Below are positions 1 through 11,585 of a DNA stretch of 64,000 nucleotides, one piece after another. Numbering within the stretch: position 1 is the stretch's first letter; every line of letters begins with the position of its first letter. The stretch comes from Megaleporinus macrocephalus (Eukaryota; Chordata; Actinopteri; Characiformes; Anostomidae). The position numbers were made by a program, and so were the translations under genes. Below the pieces are notes generated by a model that was not told the origin of the DNA, did not search any database, and saw nothing but the letters and a program-made list of their open reading frames with translations. Location: contig CM038705.1 of NCBI GenBank assembly GCA_021613375.1, positions 11,918,711-11,982,710 of the forward strand. The letters are read 5' to 3'.

Positions 1-984
1 TTAGAACTGAAAGACCCGTCCAGATATTAATGCTAATGGGTTTAGAATGTGATTATTAAAATTCCTGTAGGTGTAATGAGTACTAATACTTCCATACAGT
101 GCAGTGTTTCTCAGTCTTGGTCTTCGAGACCCACTGCCTCACATTTTAGTGTTTTTTCTGCTTCAACACCTGTTTTAACTGGTAATGAACTGGTAATGAG
201 GTGATTAGTGATTATCATTGCTTGAAATGATCTAATTTCAGGTTATTTTTGTTATAATAGAAACTTTAATGTTACGTTAATGTTATATCAATGTCAGTTT
301 ATATACTACTAATCAACTGCATTAATTGTGTTAAATACTGAAATGATGTTGACTTGACTAGGACTCAAGTTTAAGACTTTTATGACTCGAGACTCACTTG
401 TATTGATTTGGGACGTGACTCGGGACTTGATTGTCAAGACCCATTGCTACTGTGTGACATGACAAAAGAATATAATACATCTGTAGCGTCCCATCACCCA
501 TAACATAAACCCACTACAACTTTTTGTATGATATAATATTGTATGGTTGGACTCCAAGGCTGGCATATGTTCTTACTACGAAGCCTGCTAAAAGCTAAGC
601 TGTGATGCTGGCTATGCTTAAAACCAGGTAGCTTAAGTTAACTAGCTTAGGCTGGTTCTCAGTCGTGATTGGAAGTCACTACCCTGTCGGAGATGGGGAT
701 GGTGGTGCGGAAAAGTCATCAACCAAAGTTCGTAATAGGTGACAGAATAATGGTACGTTTTGCTGCCCGTGCTCTTGTGCTGCTCTCTGCAGTGGCCTAG
801 TCGTCTCTCCAGGTTGGATGAAGCAGTAAAGGTATAGAGTGTTCTTGTGCATAATACACTATAGGTATAAGCTGATGCATTAGCTTGCAGCAAGCGGCCA
901 GGACTCTACCAGTCCACTGGGAGCCTCTGCGTATTTCTTATGTTGTGCGTTCGTCTTATGTTAGGTTATGTCTTGGAAATCAAA
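1..984. other. No gene seen; AT-rich intron-like DNA
   Basis: No coding exon was found on either strand. The only structure seen is a stretch at about 355-445 rich in GACTxG-type words (actcgagact, gactcgggac). It resembles a diverged piece of the GACTTG-rich dispersed repeat seen more clearly at 51855-51975. If kcnn4 continues to the left, as expected, this is part of its intron 3. Confidence 0.5.
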
Positions 985-1550
985 GAAATCAAAGAAAAGT
1001 TGTGGTGCTGTAGAAGGAAGCTGTCTTGGTCTCTTATCTCCTATCTCCTATCTGTCTTGGTCTACTATCGCTGGGTAATGTAATCAGAGAACACAATATT
1101 ACACTTCAGAGCTACGCTAATGGTACCCATCAGTACATTTCTGTTGGGACTAATGACATACATGCTCTATGCTCCTAGACCACTGACTGGTCTGTCAACA
1201 ACTCATCACTAGATGAGCAAAAAACAAAAAAAAAGCCAATGCACTTTCTCAAGGCTGGGAGAAACATCAGAGTAATAAGGTAGTAACAAGCTTGGGTGTA
1301 ACCTTAGCGGAGTGACCAATGCAGCCTTCTTCCACCTAAGAAATATTTAAATCAACAGGAAGCCGACACGCTTGTTCATGCTTTTATTTTTAAGTAGACT
1401 GGACTGTTGTAATGCCCCCGGCTACAATAGCACTGAGAAAACTACAGCTAATTCAGAACTCTGCTGCCAGACCACGAAAACAAGGAAACGGGAGCTCATG
1501 ACGACTCCAAGCTATCCCTGTATCTTTCAGAATTCTGAACCCCACAGTGG
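985..1550 (+). mobile_element. Degenerate L2-like LINE reverse transcriptase fragment
   Basis: Read across several frameshifts, the plus strand shows the end of an L2/CR1-type reverse transcriptase. Near 1060-1160 there is NVIREHN followed by SYANGTHQYIS, the relic of the YADD catalytic box (the second D of the palm motif is lost). Near 1295-1345 is a LGVT...FFHLRNI block, and near 1385-1475 are LDCCNAP and RKLQLIQNSAAR, typical of the domain after the palm. Stops and frame changes make it non-functional. Clade assignment comes from remembered family motifs. Moderate certainty. Confidence 0.7.
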
Positions 1551-1554
1551 ATTG

Positions 1555-1795
1555 TAAGGACAGTTGAGAAGATCACTGGGGTGTCTTTTCCCACTGTTGC
1601 CACATCCTACCACAAGCGGTGCATCCGCAAGGCTGCCAGCATTGTTGCAGACGCCTGCCATGGACTCTTCACCCTCCTCCCATCTGGCAGAAGGTAATAG
1701 AGCAGCCATTCCACCACCACCAGACTCTGAAACACCTGAGGTGGTGGTATTACTGAACACACTGATGTCCCCCAACATACGCCTGGACTAATTTT
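1555..1795 (+). mobile_element. Second LINE fragment, C-terminal part of a reverse transcriptase
   Basis: At about 1655-1700 the plus strand reads CHGLFTLLPSGRR, the conserved end of many fish non-LTR retrotransposon ORF2 proteins, preceded by a plausible HKRCIRKAASIVADA stretch. It abuts the L2-like piece ending near 1550, so this is either one rearranged element or two nested elements. It is a truncated relic with no intact frame. Confidence 0.6.
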
Positions 1796-2149
1796 TTTTT
1801 TGAGCTTTTTTCTGCTATGAGTTTCAACATTACTGTATGGTTTACAGCTGTCAAGTTTACACTACTTTCTTAAATAAATTGGGGGAAAACAATGTATTAA
1901 TAAATAAGAAACATTCCTCTTCAGTCAAGCTTATAGCTATATGCCTTTAATATTTATTAATTTATAATTTTATGTGATTGAAATAAAGAGGGAACTAAAA
2001 CAAATACTATGTAATGGCTATACCACTTAACCTACAGAAGTCCTATAATACAGATTTCCCCAGATTACTCAACAAAATATTTGAGATTATTTTTCACCAC
2101 ATGAATCGATTCTCAATGCCTATTTCAGCACTGTTGACCACTCATCACA

Positions 2150-2975
2150 CGAGATGGACTGATCAGCGTTTTTATGGCCGATTCTGATCGCCAATCACCT
2201 TTCAGCATGATCAGCCAATAGCTGATACCGATAGAGGGCGGAGTATATGCCACGCAGGCTACATGTAGTTATAAGCGCAAGCAAGTCATGAAACATGGTC
2301 TAAACTGGTTTATTACCATTTTTAACAAGCTCATGTGAAACACAAGTATTAATATTTTTAACAAAATTAGCAGTAAATAAACAAAGTACATCAAAAAAAT
2401 ATCTCCAATACTGCAATCATTTAATTTAGACCCTTAATTTAAAACTAAAAAAGCGAATTAAATAAATGCAGTAAAAACTGCAGTCATTAAACGCAGACTC
2501 TGTTATTTTAAATGACAATCTGCAATCATTAAATGTAGATCTTGAATTGTTGCTGCTGTTCTGATTAGTAGTGTTAAATGTCTTTGTCTTGGTTCCCCCA
2601 CGTTTATTTTATAGATGTTACAGAATGTCCTGAATGAGTCTGCATCATATACGGTAAAACACTGCTAGACGGACGACATGCTTTCTATCAGCACATGCCG
2701 TGAATGCCACAAACTGTTCTCGTGGGGTCGCTGCTTTAGTCAGTCTGTGGAAAATGAAACAGTATGTATTTCCACCTAGTGGTTCAGATAGGAATTGCAG
2801 GGAGCTGACCGGAGGGGGTTTAAACGAAACACTAGCTGGAAATACAGAAATTAGGCTTATTTGTTTAACGTCATCGATCGGCTCTCGGGATCGGCTAAAT
2901 TGGAGAAATATTGGCCGATCACTGATGAAATATATTGATTGAAAGTCAGCCAATACCGATACATATCCCCTAAAA
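2150..2975. mobile_element. Degenerate hAT-like non-autonomous element
   Basis: Both ends of the segment are rich in the CCGAT/ATCGG words typical of fish hAT MITEs: gccgattctgatcgccaat near 2175, and gccaataccgatacata near 2950. The centre holds no convincing coding sequence; the 80-102 codon frames here have no domain I recognise. I could not define exact inverted repeats or a target-site duplication, so the limits are approximate. Confidence 0.35.
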
Positions 2976-3307
2976 CAAACTAAAGTACATGGTGCTCAAT
3001 TTCACACAACATGGCCAACTGGCAGGAATTACAAATATTTTTGTTAGACTTCTTGAAGTGGACTGTTTTTTAAATCTGTCACTGAGTGACTTTTTCAAAT
3101 CAGAACTCCAAATTGACCATCAACAGTAATGGTCATGTTTCTGTAAGTAATAATACATACATATGTGTATTCAGCTGCCACTTTGAAGCAATAAAATAAG
3201 ACTATGTTACGAAAAACAACCACAAATGTAGCCGTTGCCAGCTTGTTTTCTTTACAGTTTGAAGAAATAAAAAAAACACACTTAACATAAAATAAGTAAT
3301 CAGATTT

Positions 3308-3500
3308 TAAACAACTGGCTACTCCAGCAACACTGCTTATCTGATCCACTTGTACCAGCGCAACGCACAATAACATAACACCACCATGTCAGTGTCACTG
3401 GTCTGAGAAGGATCCACCACTCAAACAATAGCTACTCTCTGTGGAGCTTATGTTGGGGTCCTAACCACAGGAGAACAGGGTAAAAGGGTAGCTAAAGAAG
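3308..3500. repeat. Dispersed fish repeat
   Basis: This contains the run ccacttgtaccagcgcaacg, the phrase ccaccatgtcagtgtcactg and the end agaacagggtaaaagggtag. I recognise this combination as a high-copy interspersed repeat of ostariophysan fishes. No coding potential was seen. The rest of 2976-4590 shows no gene and no clear repeat, apart from a short GACTTG-rich patch near 3680-3710. Confidence 0.5.
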
Positions 3501-4589
3501 TACACTGTAAAAAATTAAACATGGGGGTTTTAAATTATAAAGGGTCCATAGTGACTTAATATTTTGAGTCATTAAAACGGTTCTAGGCATAAAACACATC
3601 CATGTTGCACCATGTTGTCCCTGGGGGAACGTAATTTCACTCCACTGTGTACTTGTACGTAGATGGAATGACAATATTAGCCCTCTGACTCTTGACTTGA
3701 CTCTTGACTCCTTATTCTGAAATTCAATTAACTCAAAAGTTTAAGGCAGTCTGGATAGTTGAAGTTAAAAAACAGTGTTTTTTACAGTGTTTACAGTTTT
3801 TTCCCTATACAGCTTCTAGATTGGATGGACGGATTTTGGAAAACAACACATCTGGAAATTTTCCCTATAGAGAATGAATAGGATGGAAAAGTGTACACTA
3901 ATCCACTGAACTTCTGCTTGACCGACAGACACCATTTCACATACACTGACTCAGGGCGGACCCCCGACCAAGACTGTAGTGGTGGTTCGACCTGCACTCG
4001 TCTGTTTGTTGTTTTTCCTGTTAATTTTCAGCTACTCCCAAACCATTTAATTTAACAAACTGCACGTACTCTTTGAAGGTAGATCCCCAGCACTAATCCA
4101 CAGACATACTGACCCTCACTCGTCTATTTGTCGTTCATTCATCCTTTGTTACTCACATAAGATCCCACTCATTTTCAGCCGAAACCAAACATTAGGGGAT
4201 CGTTTAACCTACAGACACCAAACTGCATGTATTCAATCAGGGCAGATCCCCAACCACTAATTCACAGACATACCCACAATGCACAGGCCATCCTCAAAAC
4301 TCTAACAGGCCATCATTGTGTTCTGCCAACTAAAAGGCTGTTCTGACTCATAAGGGCACATACTGATGCGTTCTGTTTAGACTAATCAGCTTTCAGCAGT
4401 TTCAGCAGCTCAACATGTACTACGAGTTTAAACAGGTATTCATTTCATCCAAAAAAGTGGTAGCTGATCATCTCTGACACTAATAAAGATCATTTACATA
4501 TGTTCACACTTTATAGCCATGTATAACTAACTTTGCCACTCATGAGGCTTAGTTGACATATCTCCTAGCGACAGCCCATGCCCAGTTCC

Positions 4590-5290
4590 CCTATTTAAAA
4601 AAAAACCTTCAGATGGTTCCTTAATCCACATGCTTTGGTCCTGCCCAAGTGTTACATTTTTCTGGGTAGGGGTGCATAGCCATATCTTGGAAATAATCAA
4701 GGAGCAGTTTGACCTGTGTCCGAGTCTTTATATTCTGGGGGATCCTTCCCCTTTATCACATCTCAGCAAAGCAGACCCTCTTTGGATTCAAACTGCTATT
4801 ATGCTGGGCCATCAAATTATAATGAGAATCTTCAACAGGACCATCAACTCAAGACTGGCTTTTGGAGCTGGGAGGGGTGCCTGCTTATGAAAAACTTTAT
4901 TTTAAATTGTTGGATAGATTGGATCAGTATCATAGCAAATGGGGGAATTTTTTAGACTATTTTAAAATAAAACCAAAATGTGTGTGAGGCTTGTATTGAA
5001 TTATTAATACAATTCTTTGTACAGTGCAGGATGTTTTAATTGTTTCAATATAGTAGTGGATCTCTAACAGGAGTTTATTGTAATTTATTTATTTTCTTTT
5101 TTATAATTTATTTATTTTATTTTTATAAATAATTTATTTATTTTAATTGTTTTGTTTTTGTTCCTTCCCCTCCCCCCTTTTCTATTGTGTGAATCTTTTT
5201 TTGTAGGTAATTTGTCCTCTTTGTTAGTCTGATCATAATGTTCGTATTTCATGGTAGTGCTTTTAATTAAAAACTCAATAAAGTGTCAAT
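4590..5290 (+). mobile_element. 3' end of an L1/Tx1-like LINE
   Basis: The plus strand from about 4615 encodes HMLWSCPSVTFFW followed by LYILGDPSPL, the C-terminal cysteine/tryptophan block of L1/Tx1-type LINE ORF2 proteins. Further in-frame residues run to about 4890. A non-coding AT-rich 3' region follows and ends near 5285 with aactcaataaag, which resembles a LINE 3' end with a polyadenylation-type AATAAA. The element is 5'-truncated, as usual for LINEs. Exact clade is uncertain. Confidence 0.6.
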
Positions 5291-5749
5291 CATTAAAAAA
5301 TACTTCAGATAATCATTTTTTTGTATTCTGTTTATGTAACACCGTTACATGTATTCCCTTACTACCCGACTCTGTACATAAACCACTTCAGAAAAAATGA
5401 TCAGCTATTAGGGAATATATACATTATATACAAAAAATATATACAATATATACAAGTCAATCGGAAATCACAACACATGTTCAATCTCCAGTGTGCCATA
5501 TTTCCCTCATACATATAATCACAAGAAAATATTTATGGACATAATTTTATTTTACAGAATTTGGATGGACTGCAAAAAGCAGTGTTACAAAACAGCACCA
5601 AAGATCACATAAAATAACACTAAACAATGCCACAATATTTATTTACATTTTTCATTCTCTGTAGTTTCTAAAACATGATTTATTATTTGATGAAAGCTTC
5701 ATTTTAACATGTATATGTATATTTTTACTTTTCAAGAGCGCTTTTTACA

Positions 5750-5905
5750 CACGGTGCTTGGATTCAATGGGAAATCATTCATCAAATGAACACTTCTTGT
5801 GGTGTCCCCACAAGGCTCTATCTTAGGGTCACTGTATTTGTCTTTGTACATGTTGCCTCTAGGTAATGTCATGAGAGAACATAATCATACTTGTTCTGAT
5901 TACAC
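5750..5905 (+). mobile_element. Short L2-like reverse transcriptase fragment
   Basis: With one frameshift the plus strand reads TCGVPQGS-like, then LYMLPLGNVM and REHNH, matching the GVPQGSxLGPLLF...YMLPLG...HxIxYHxYADD region of L2-type reverse transcriptases. The copy is only about 150 bp and broken. Nothing recognisable was seen in the surrounding 5291-5749 and 5906-6775. Confidence 0.55.
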
Positions 5906-6775
5906 AGTATATTACTTCCATTCCTTCTGATAGTCAAAGACTGTATTCATGTATTCATGTACTATGCATTGATGTATGTCTGGGCGTGCTTCACACTTCC
6001 TCAAGCAGATGAATCAGACTTTTGCGAGCGCGCTGAAAAAGAGAAATTGGGGAAGTACATGTCTTTAGGGTACATGTACTTCACCAAGTTCTCTTTTTTA
6101 GGGTACATGGGTACATGAGTGTTTTTTTTAGAATACATGAGTAAATATTACTACTATTGTAATCATATTTTCATCAGTATATCGTTGATTTTGCATTTGA
6201 AACCTAAACACAGAGTTCTTTTTAAGCATGTGCATATGTTGTTTACACAAAATGCGTATGACGTGATCTGAAAAACCCTGTCAAATCAGTCCTGATACCT
6301 CTGATTTGCCGTGGTGCACACTCTTTCTCCATACTCAGTGAAGCTACATATTACACTCATCACAAAAATATTACATAATGCTGCTTTAACACTCGTGACA
6401 TAGTATTGCATATCTTAACGTCTGCTTAAAGGCCAAGCACCACTTATGGACACCCCTGGTGATTTCACATTGTTTTAAATACTAAAAATATATAAACATG
6501 ACTTAAAATGAAATTTGCTGCTCAGTTTGCTTTAAAATAGATGGTTTTAATTACAGTGACGGAAAAACCTGAGCTCGCAACTAAAATTCTTGGATGATAC
6601 GGCCTGACGTCACCAGTGGACCAGATTCTGATAATATTTCTAAATTTGAATTTGAAAGAGCTGTAATGTAGAAATAGATCACCATATCACTTAGTCCTGA
6701 GACTTTTAGTCAAACCACACCCACAACAGCAGCTCATCCTGAGTGTAAACAATATCTAGCTAAATAACCAACATT

Positions 6776-7005
6776 TGGGGCTGGGCGATACGTGAAAAAA
6801 TCTTATCACTATATATTTTTTTTTATATCAGTCGATATCAATATATATCACAATATAAATTAAACACTATTGCCTTTTTACTTTAAGTGAGAAGTGAAGA
6901 TATCAAAATGTAAACATTTTGTTAAATAGTTTATTTCCCTCTGATTTATTTTCTATCAGTACAAATGTACTATAGAACATTACACAACTGTATTTCAAAT
7001 AAATT

Positions 7006-7060
<55 letters not shown>

Positions 7061-7269
7061 TATATATATATGGGGCAGTATTAGTATGAACAGTAGTATG
7101 AACGGCTGTTGCTGACCCTTTAAGTTCAGGCTGAGGAGAGGACTCTGTTTATGTTCACTCATAGCAGTCATAGAGTCGACTCTGTTGGTTCAAACCGGGA
7201 GTAGAAAAAAAAGTTTATCCACTACGTCTTATAGTTCTATTATCATTATCATTTTATCGCCCAGCCCTA
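6776..7269. mobile_element. hAT-type MITE with target-site duplication
   Basis: The element starts tggggctgggcgata and ends tatcgcccagcccta, near-perfect terminal inverted repeats of the fish TAGGGCTGGGCGATA type. The flanking 8-mers are ccaacatt (6768-6775) and ccaacata (7270-7277), 7 of 8 identical, as expected for a hAT insertion. No transposase is encoded, so it moved in trans. A CA/TA microsatellite lies inside. Boundaries are well supported. Confidence 0.8.
7008..7070. repeat. (CA)n(TA)n microsatellite
   Basis: About 24 uninterrupted CA units are followed by a short TA tract, inside the hAT MITE at 6776-7269. Confidence 0.97.
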
Positions 7270-7448
7270 CCAACATAATTCCTAAAAACAGCCTAGCAAC
7301 CAGCTACACTCAAATATAGAGCTACAGTTATTGTTATTAATATAATCAAAGTTGAACTCGCACACATACGAAGAATCAGCCAGATTGTTACCAGCATAAA
7401 GCCAGGGTCTGTTGTGGTATAGGCATATATTAGTGAACACAGCATGGC

Positions 7449-10400
7449 TATACACACTTTACTAGCCTTCATCTCAACTCACCATCACACTGACTTACTT
7501 TATTAACTAGTCATTACATATAACCATAACTAACATACACACTTTACTAGCCTTCATCTCAACTCACCATCACACTGACTTACTTTCTTAACTAGTCATT
7601 ACATATAACTATAACTAACATACACGCTTTACTAGCCTTCACCTCAACTCTCCATCACACTGACTTACTTTCTTAACTAGTCATTACATATAACCATAAC
7701 TAACATACACACTTTACTAGCCTTCATCTCAACTCTCCATCACACTGACTTACTTTCTTAACTAGTCATTACATATAACCATAACTAACATACACGCTTT
7801 ACTAGCCTTCATCTCAACTCACCATCACACTGACTTACTTTCTTAACTAGTCATTACATATAACCATAACTAATATACACACTTTACTAGCCTTCATCTC
7901 AACTCACCATCACACTGACTTACTTTCTTAACTAGTCATTACATATAACCATAACTAACATACACGCTTTACTAGCCTTCATCTCAACTCACCATCACAC
8001 TGACTTACTTTATTAACTAGTCATTACATATAACCATAACTAATACACACGCTTTACTAGCCTTCATCTCAACTCACCATCACACTGACTTACTTTATTA
8101 ACTACTCATTACATATAACCACAACTAACATACACGCTTTACTAGCCTTCATCTCAACTCTCCATCACACTGACTTACTTTATTAACTAGTCATTACATA
8201 TAACCATAACTAACATACACTCTTTACTAGCCTTCATCTCAACTCACCATCACACTGACTTACTTTCTTAACTAGTCATTACATATAACCATAACTAACA
8301 TACACTCTTTACTAGCCTTCATCTCAACTCACCATCACACTGACTTACTTTCTTAACTAGTCATTACATATAACCATAACTAACATACACGCTTTACTAG
8401 CCTTCATCTCAACTCACCATCACACTGACTTACTTTCTTAACTAGTCATTACATATAACCATAACATACACGCTTTACTAGCCTTCATCTCAACTCACCA
8501 TCACACTGACTTACTTTCCTAACTAGTCATTACATATAACCATAACTAACATACACGCTTTACTAGCCTTCATCTCAACTCACCATCACACTGACTTACT
8601 TTCTTAACTAGTCATTACATATAACCATAACTAATATACACACTTTACTAGCCTTCATCTCAACTCACCATCACACTGACTTACTTTCTTAACTAGTCAT
8701 TACATATAACCATAACTAACATACACGCTTTACTAGCCTTCATCTCAACTCACCATCACACTGACTTACTTTATTAACTAGTCATTACATATAACCATAA
8801 CTAATACACACGCTTTACTAGCCTTCATCTCAACTCACCATCACACTGACTTACTTTATTAACTATTCATTACATATAACCACAACTAACATACACGCTT
8901 TACTAGCCTTCATCTCAACTCTCCATCACACTGACTTACTTTATTAACTAGTCATTACATATAACCATAACTAACATACACTCTTTACTAGCCTTCATCT
9001 CAACTCACCATCACACTGACTTACTTTCTTAACTAGTCATTACATATAACCATAACTAACATACACTCTTTACTAGCCTTCATCTCAACTCACCATCACA
9101 CTGACTTACTTTCTTAACTAGTCATTACATATAACCATAACTAACATACACGCTTTACTAGCCTTCATCTCAACTCACCATCACACTGACTTACTTTCTT
9201 AACTAGTCATTACATATAACCATAACATACACGCTTTACTAGCCTTATCTCAACTCACCATCACACTGACTTACTTTCCTAACTAGTCATTACATATAAC
9301 CATAACTAACATACACGCTTTACTAGCCTTCATCTCAACTCACCATCACACTGACGTACTTTCTTAACTAGTCATTACATATAACCATAACATACACGCT
9401 TTACTAGCCTTCATCTCAACTCACCATCACACTGACTTACTTTCTTAACTAGTCATTACATATAACCATAACTAACATACACGCTTTACTAGCCTTCATC
9501 TCAACTCTCCATCACACTGACTTACTTTATTAACTAGTCATTACATATAACCATAACTAACATACACGCTTTACTAGCCTTCATCTCAACTCACCATCAC
9601 ACTGACTTACTTTCTTAACTAGTCATTACATATAACCATAACTAACATACACGCTTTACTAGCCTTCATCTTAACTCACCATCACACTGACTTACTTTCT
9701 TAACTAGTCATTACATATAACCATAACTAACATACACGCTTTACTAGCCTTCATCTCAACTCACCATCACACTGACTTACTTTCTTAACTAGTCATTACA
9801 TATAACCATAACATACACGCTTTACTAGCCTTCATCTCAACTCACCATCACACTGACTTACTTTCTTAACTAGTCATTACATATAACCATAACTAACATA
9901 CACGCTTTACTAGCCTTCATCTCAACTCTCCATCACACTGACTTACTTTCTTAACTAGTCATTACATATAACCATAACTAACATACACGCTTTACTAGCC
10001 TTCATCTCAACTCTCCATCACACTGACTTACTTTCTTAACTAGTCATTACATATAACCATAACTAACATACACGCTTTACTAGCCTTCATCTTAACTCAC
10101 CATCACACTGACTTACTTTCTTAACTAGTCATTACATATAACCATAACTAACATACACGCTTTACTAGCCTTCATCTCAACTCACCATCACACTGACTTA
10201 CTTTCTTAACTAGTCATTACATATAACCATAACTAACATACACGCTTTACTAGCCTTCATCTCAACTCTCCATCACACTGACTTACTTTATTAACTAGTC
10301 ATTACATATAACCATAACTAACATACACGCTTTACTAGCCTTCATCTCAACTCACCATCACACTGACTTACTTTCTTAACTAGTCATTACATATAACCAT

Positions 10401-10565
10401 AACTAACATACACACTTTACTAGCCTTCATCTCAACTCACCATCACACTGACTTACTTTCTTAACTAGTCATTACATATAACCATAACTAACATACACGC
10501 TTTACTAGCCTTCATCTCAACTCACCATCACACTGACTTACTTTCTTACTTTAACTAATATACAC
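7449..10565. repeat. 85-bp tandem repeat array (about 37 copies)
   Basis: An 85-bp monomer containing ctttactagccttcatctca and gtcattacatataaccataa is repeated head to tail, for example at 7451 and 7536. A shorter 81-bp variant lacks TAAC. Diagnostic variants recur at larger spacings: taatacacac at 8041 and 8802 (761 bp, nine monomers), and the ttaactcacc variant at 9671 and 10092 (421 bp, five monomers). This shows block duplication. The array ends about 115 bp downstream, in transcription sense, of kcnn4 exon 3. On the kcnn4 sense strand most monomers contain GTAAGT and GATGGTGAGT. No frame in it looks coding. Confidence 0.97.
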
Positions 10566-10678
10566 AAGCCCTAGAGCATATATTCACACAATATATGACT
10601 CAGTGTTGCCACGCATATTAAAAGTGTTCTATAATTAAAGTTATTATTCTTATGTGTGCGTGAGTGAGTACACTGTAC

Positions 10679-11133
10679 CTCTCACACAGCCTTAGCATCC
10701 AAGCAGCCGAGAGCCAGAAGAGCATGATGAAGACCAGGAGGGTGCGGGCTGGGTACTTATTCATGAGCACCTTGAGAACGAAGCGGAAGGTGAAGTTGAT
10801 GTTGTTTAGAGATCCGATGCTCCTGTAGGAGGCGCTGAGGAGGACTTTGCTGTGCAGTAGGATGGCTCTGTGCACCAGGTACAAGCGGAGGAACATCAGC
10901 CCCGAAAGCAGAAGTTCCACCTCCATCCAAGTCTCCCTCTGGCTCTGGCACAGGCAAATGGGCGGGACGGAGCTGTTCCACATCAGGGCAGGCGACGACA
11001 CCCCGACGTCGGGGCCCAGGTACGAGGCTACTGGGTGGATGGCGCAGACCAGTAGTTCCAGAGAGATGCCGAGCACCCGGTTGGTTGTCATGGCGATGCG
11101 CCAGTCCACCTGGTTGTGGTCTATGATAAAGAG
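10679..11133 (-). CDS. kcnn4: kcnn4 exon 3 (S3-S5 of the SK4/IK channel)
   Basis: This exon encodes about 152 residues of the intermediate-conductance Ca2+-activated K+ channel, a plasma-membrane tetramer gated by constitutively bound calmodulin. It begins LFIIDHNQVDWRIAM, matching the segment just before S3 in KCNN proteins. It continues through S3 (GISLELLVCAIHP), S4 (LMFLRLYLVHRAILLHSKVL), the linker SYRSIGSLNNINF, and S5 (TLLVFIMLFWLSAAWMLRLCER). The acceptor is TTCTTTCTCTTCAAG (AG at 11135-11134). The donor is GAGAG/GTACAG (GT at 10678-10677), phase 2, splitting the Arg of CER as expected. The donor agrees with consensus at only about five of nine positions. The next exon (pore, GYGD) is not in the window. 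Motifs and length fit KCNN4 better than KCNN1-3. Confidence 0.94.
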
Positions 11134-11269
11134 CTTGAAGAGAAAGAACAAACGGGTATTAAAATGAATGTTCATCCTAATTTACACTTTATACTCTCGC
11201 TGTCCAAAGAAAAACAAGCATCTCCCAAATGGTCTTCACTTTTCTCTACATTCACTGATACATATAGTC

Positions 11270-11405
11270 GTACATATTAATCTTATTATATTTGTACTTG
11301 TTTTACAATCTAGTGTGGACCAGAAGAGGGTGGGTTCTCTTTTTTGAGTCTGGTTCCTCTTGAGGTTTCTTCCTCTTGGTCTGAGGGAGTTAAAAAAAGG
11401 TGCCT
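11270..11405 (+). repeat. Dispersed fish repeat (GGTTTCTTCCTCTTG family)
   Basis: It contains tttgtacttgttttacaatc and then ttgaggtttcttcctcttgg followed by tctgagggagtt. The same family recurs at 62520-62750 (plus) and 13612-13815 (reverse complement), so it is interspersed within the window itself. I recognise it as widespread in fish genomes but cannot assign a class safely. Confidence 0.6.
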
Positions 11406-11585
11406 TGACATTGATTGACTTCACATTCGAATGGTTCATTATTAGAGAAGCTCACAGAGTCAGAATTGCTCACAGTGAACAAGGATGATGATAGGAAACA
11501 GACGTTCAATGCTTCTAAAAGGTACCGCAGGAGAAACGGTTGCAAAGAAGCTGCCTTATATCTGAAACAATGTTTTACCAAAGAG

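Noticed and set aside
7449..10565. CRISPR array
   Set aside because: Regular spacing tempted the idea, but the entire 85-bp unit is repeated with no unique spacers, no Cas genes are present, and the DNA is vertebrate.
1..10678. kcnn4 exon 4 (pore, GYGD) in the left part of the window
   Set aside because: I looked for GYGD and the S6/calmodulin-binding region on the minus strand and found no matching frame or splice pair. It is more likely beyond the left edge.
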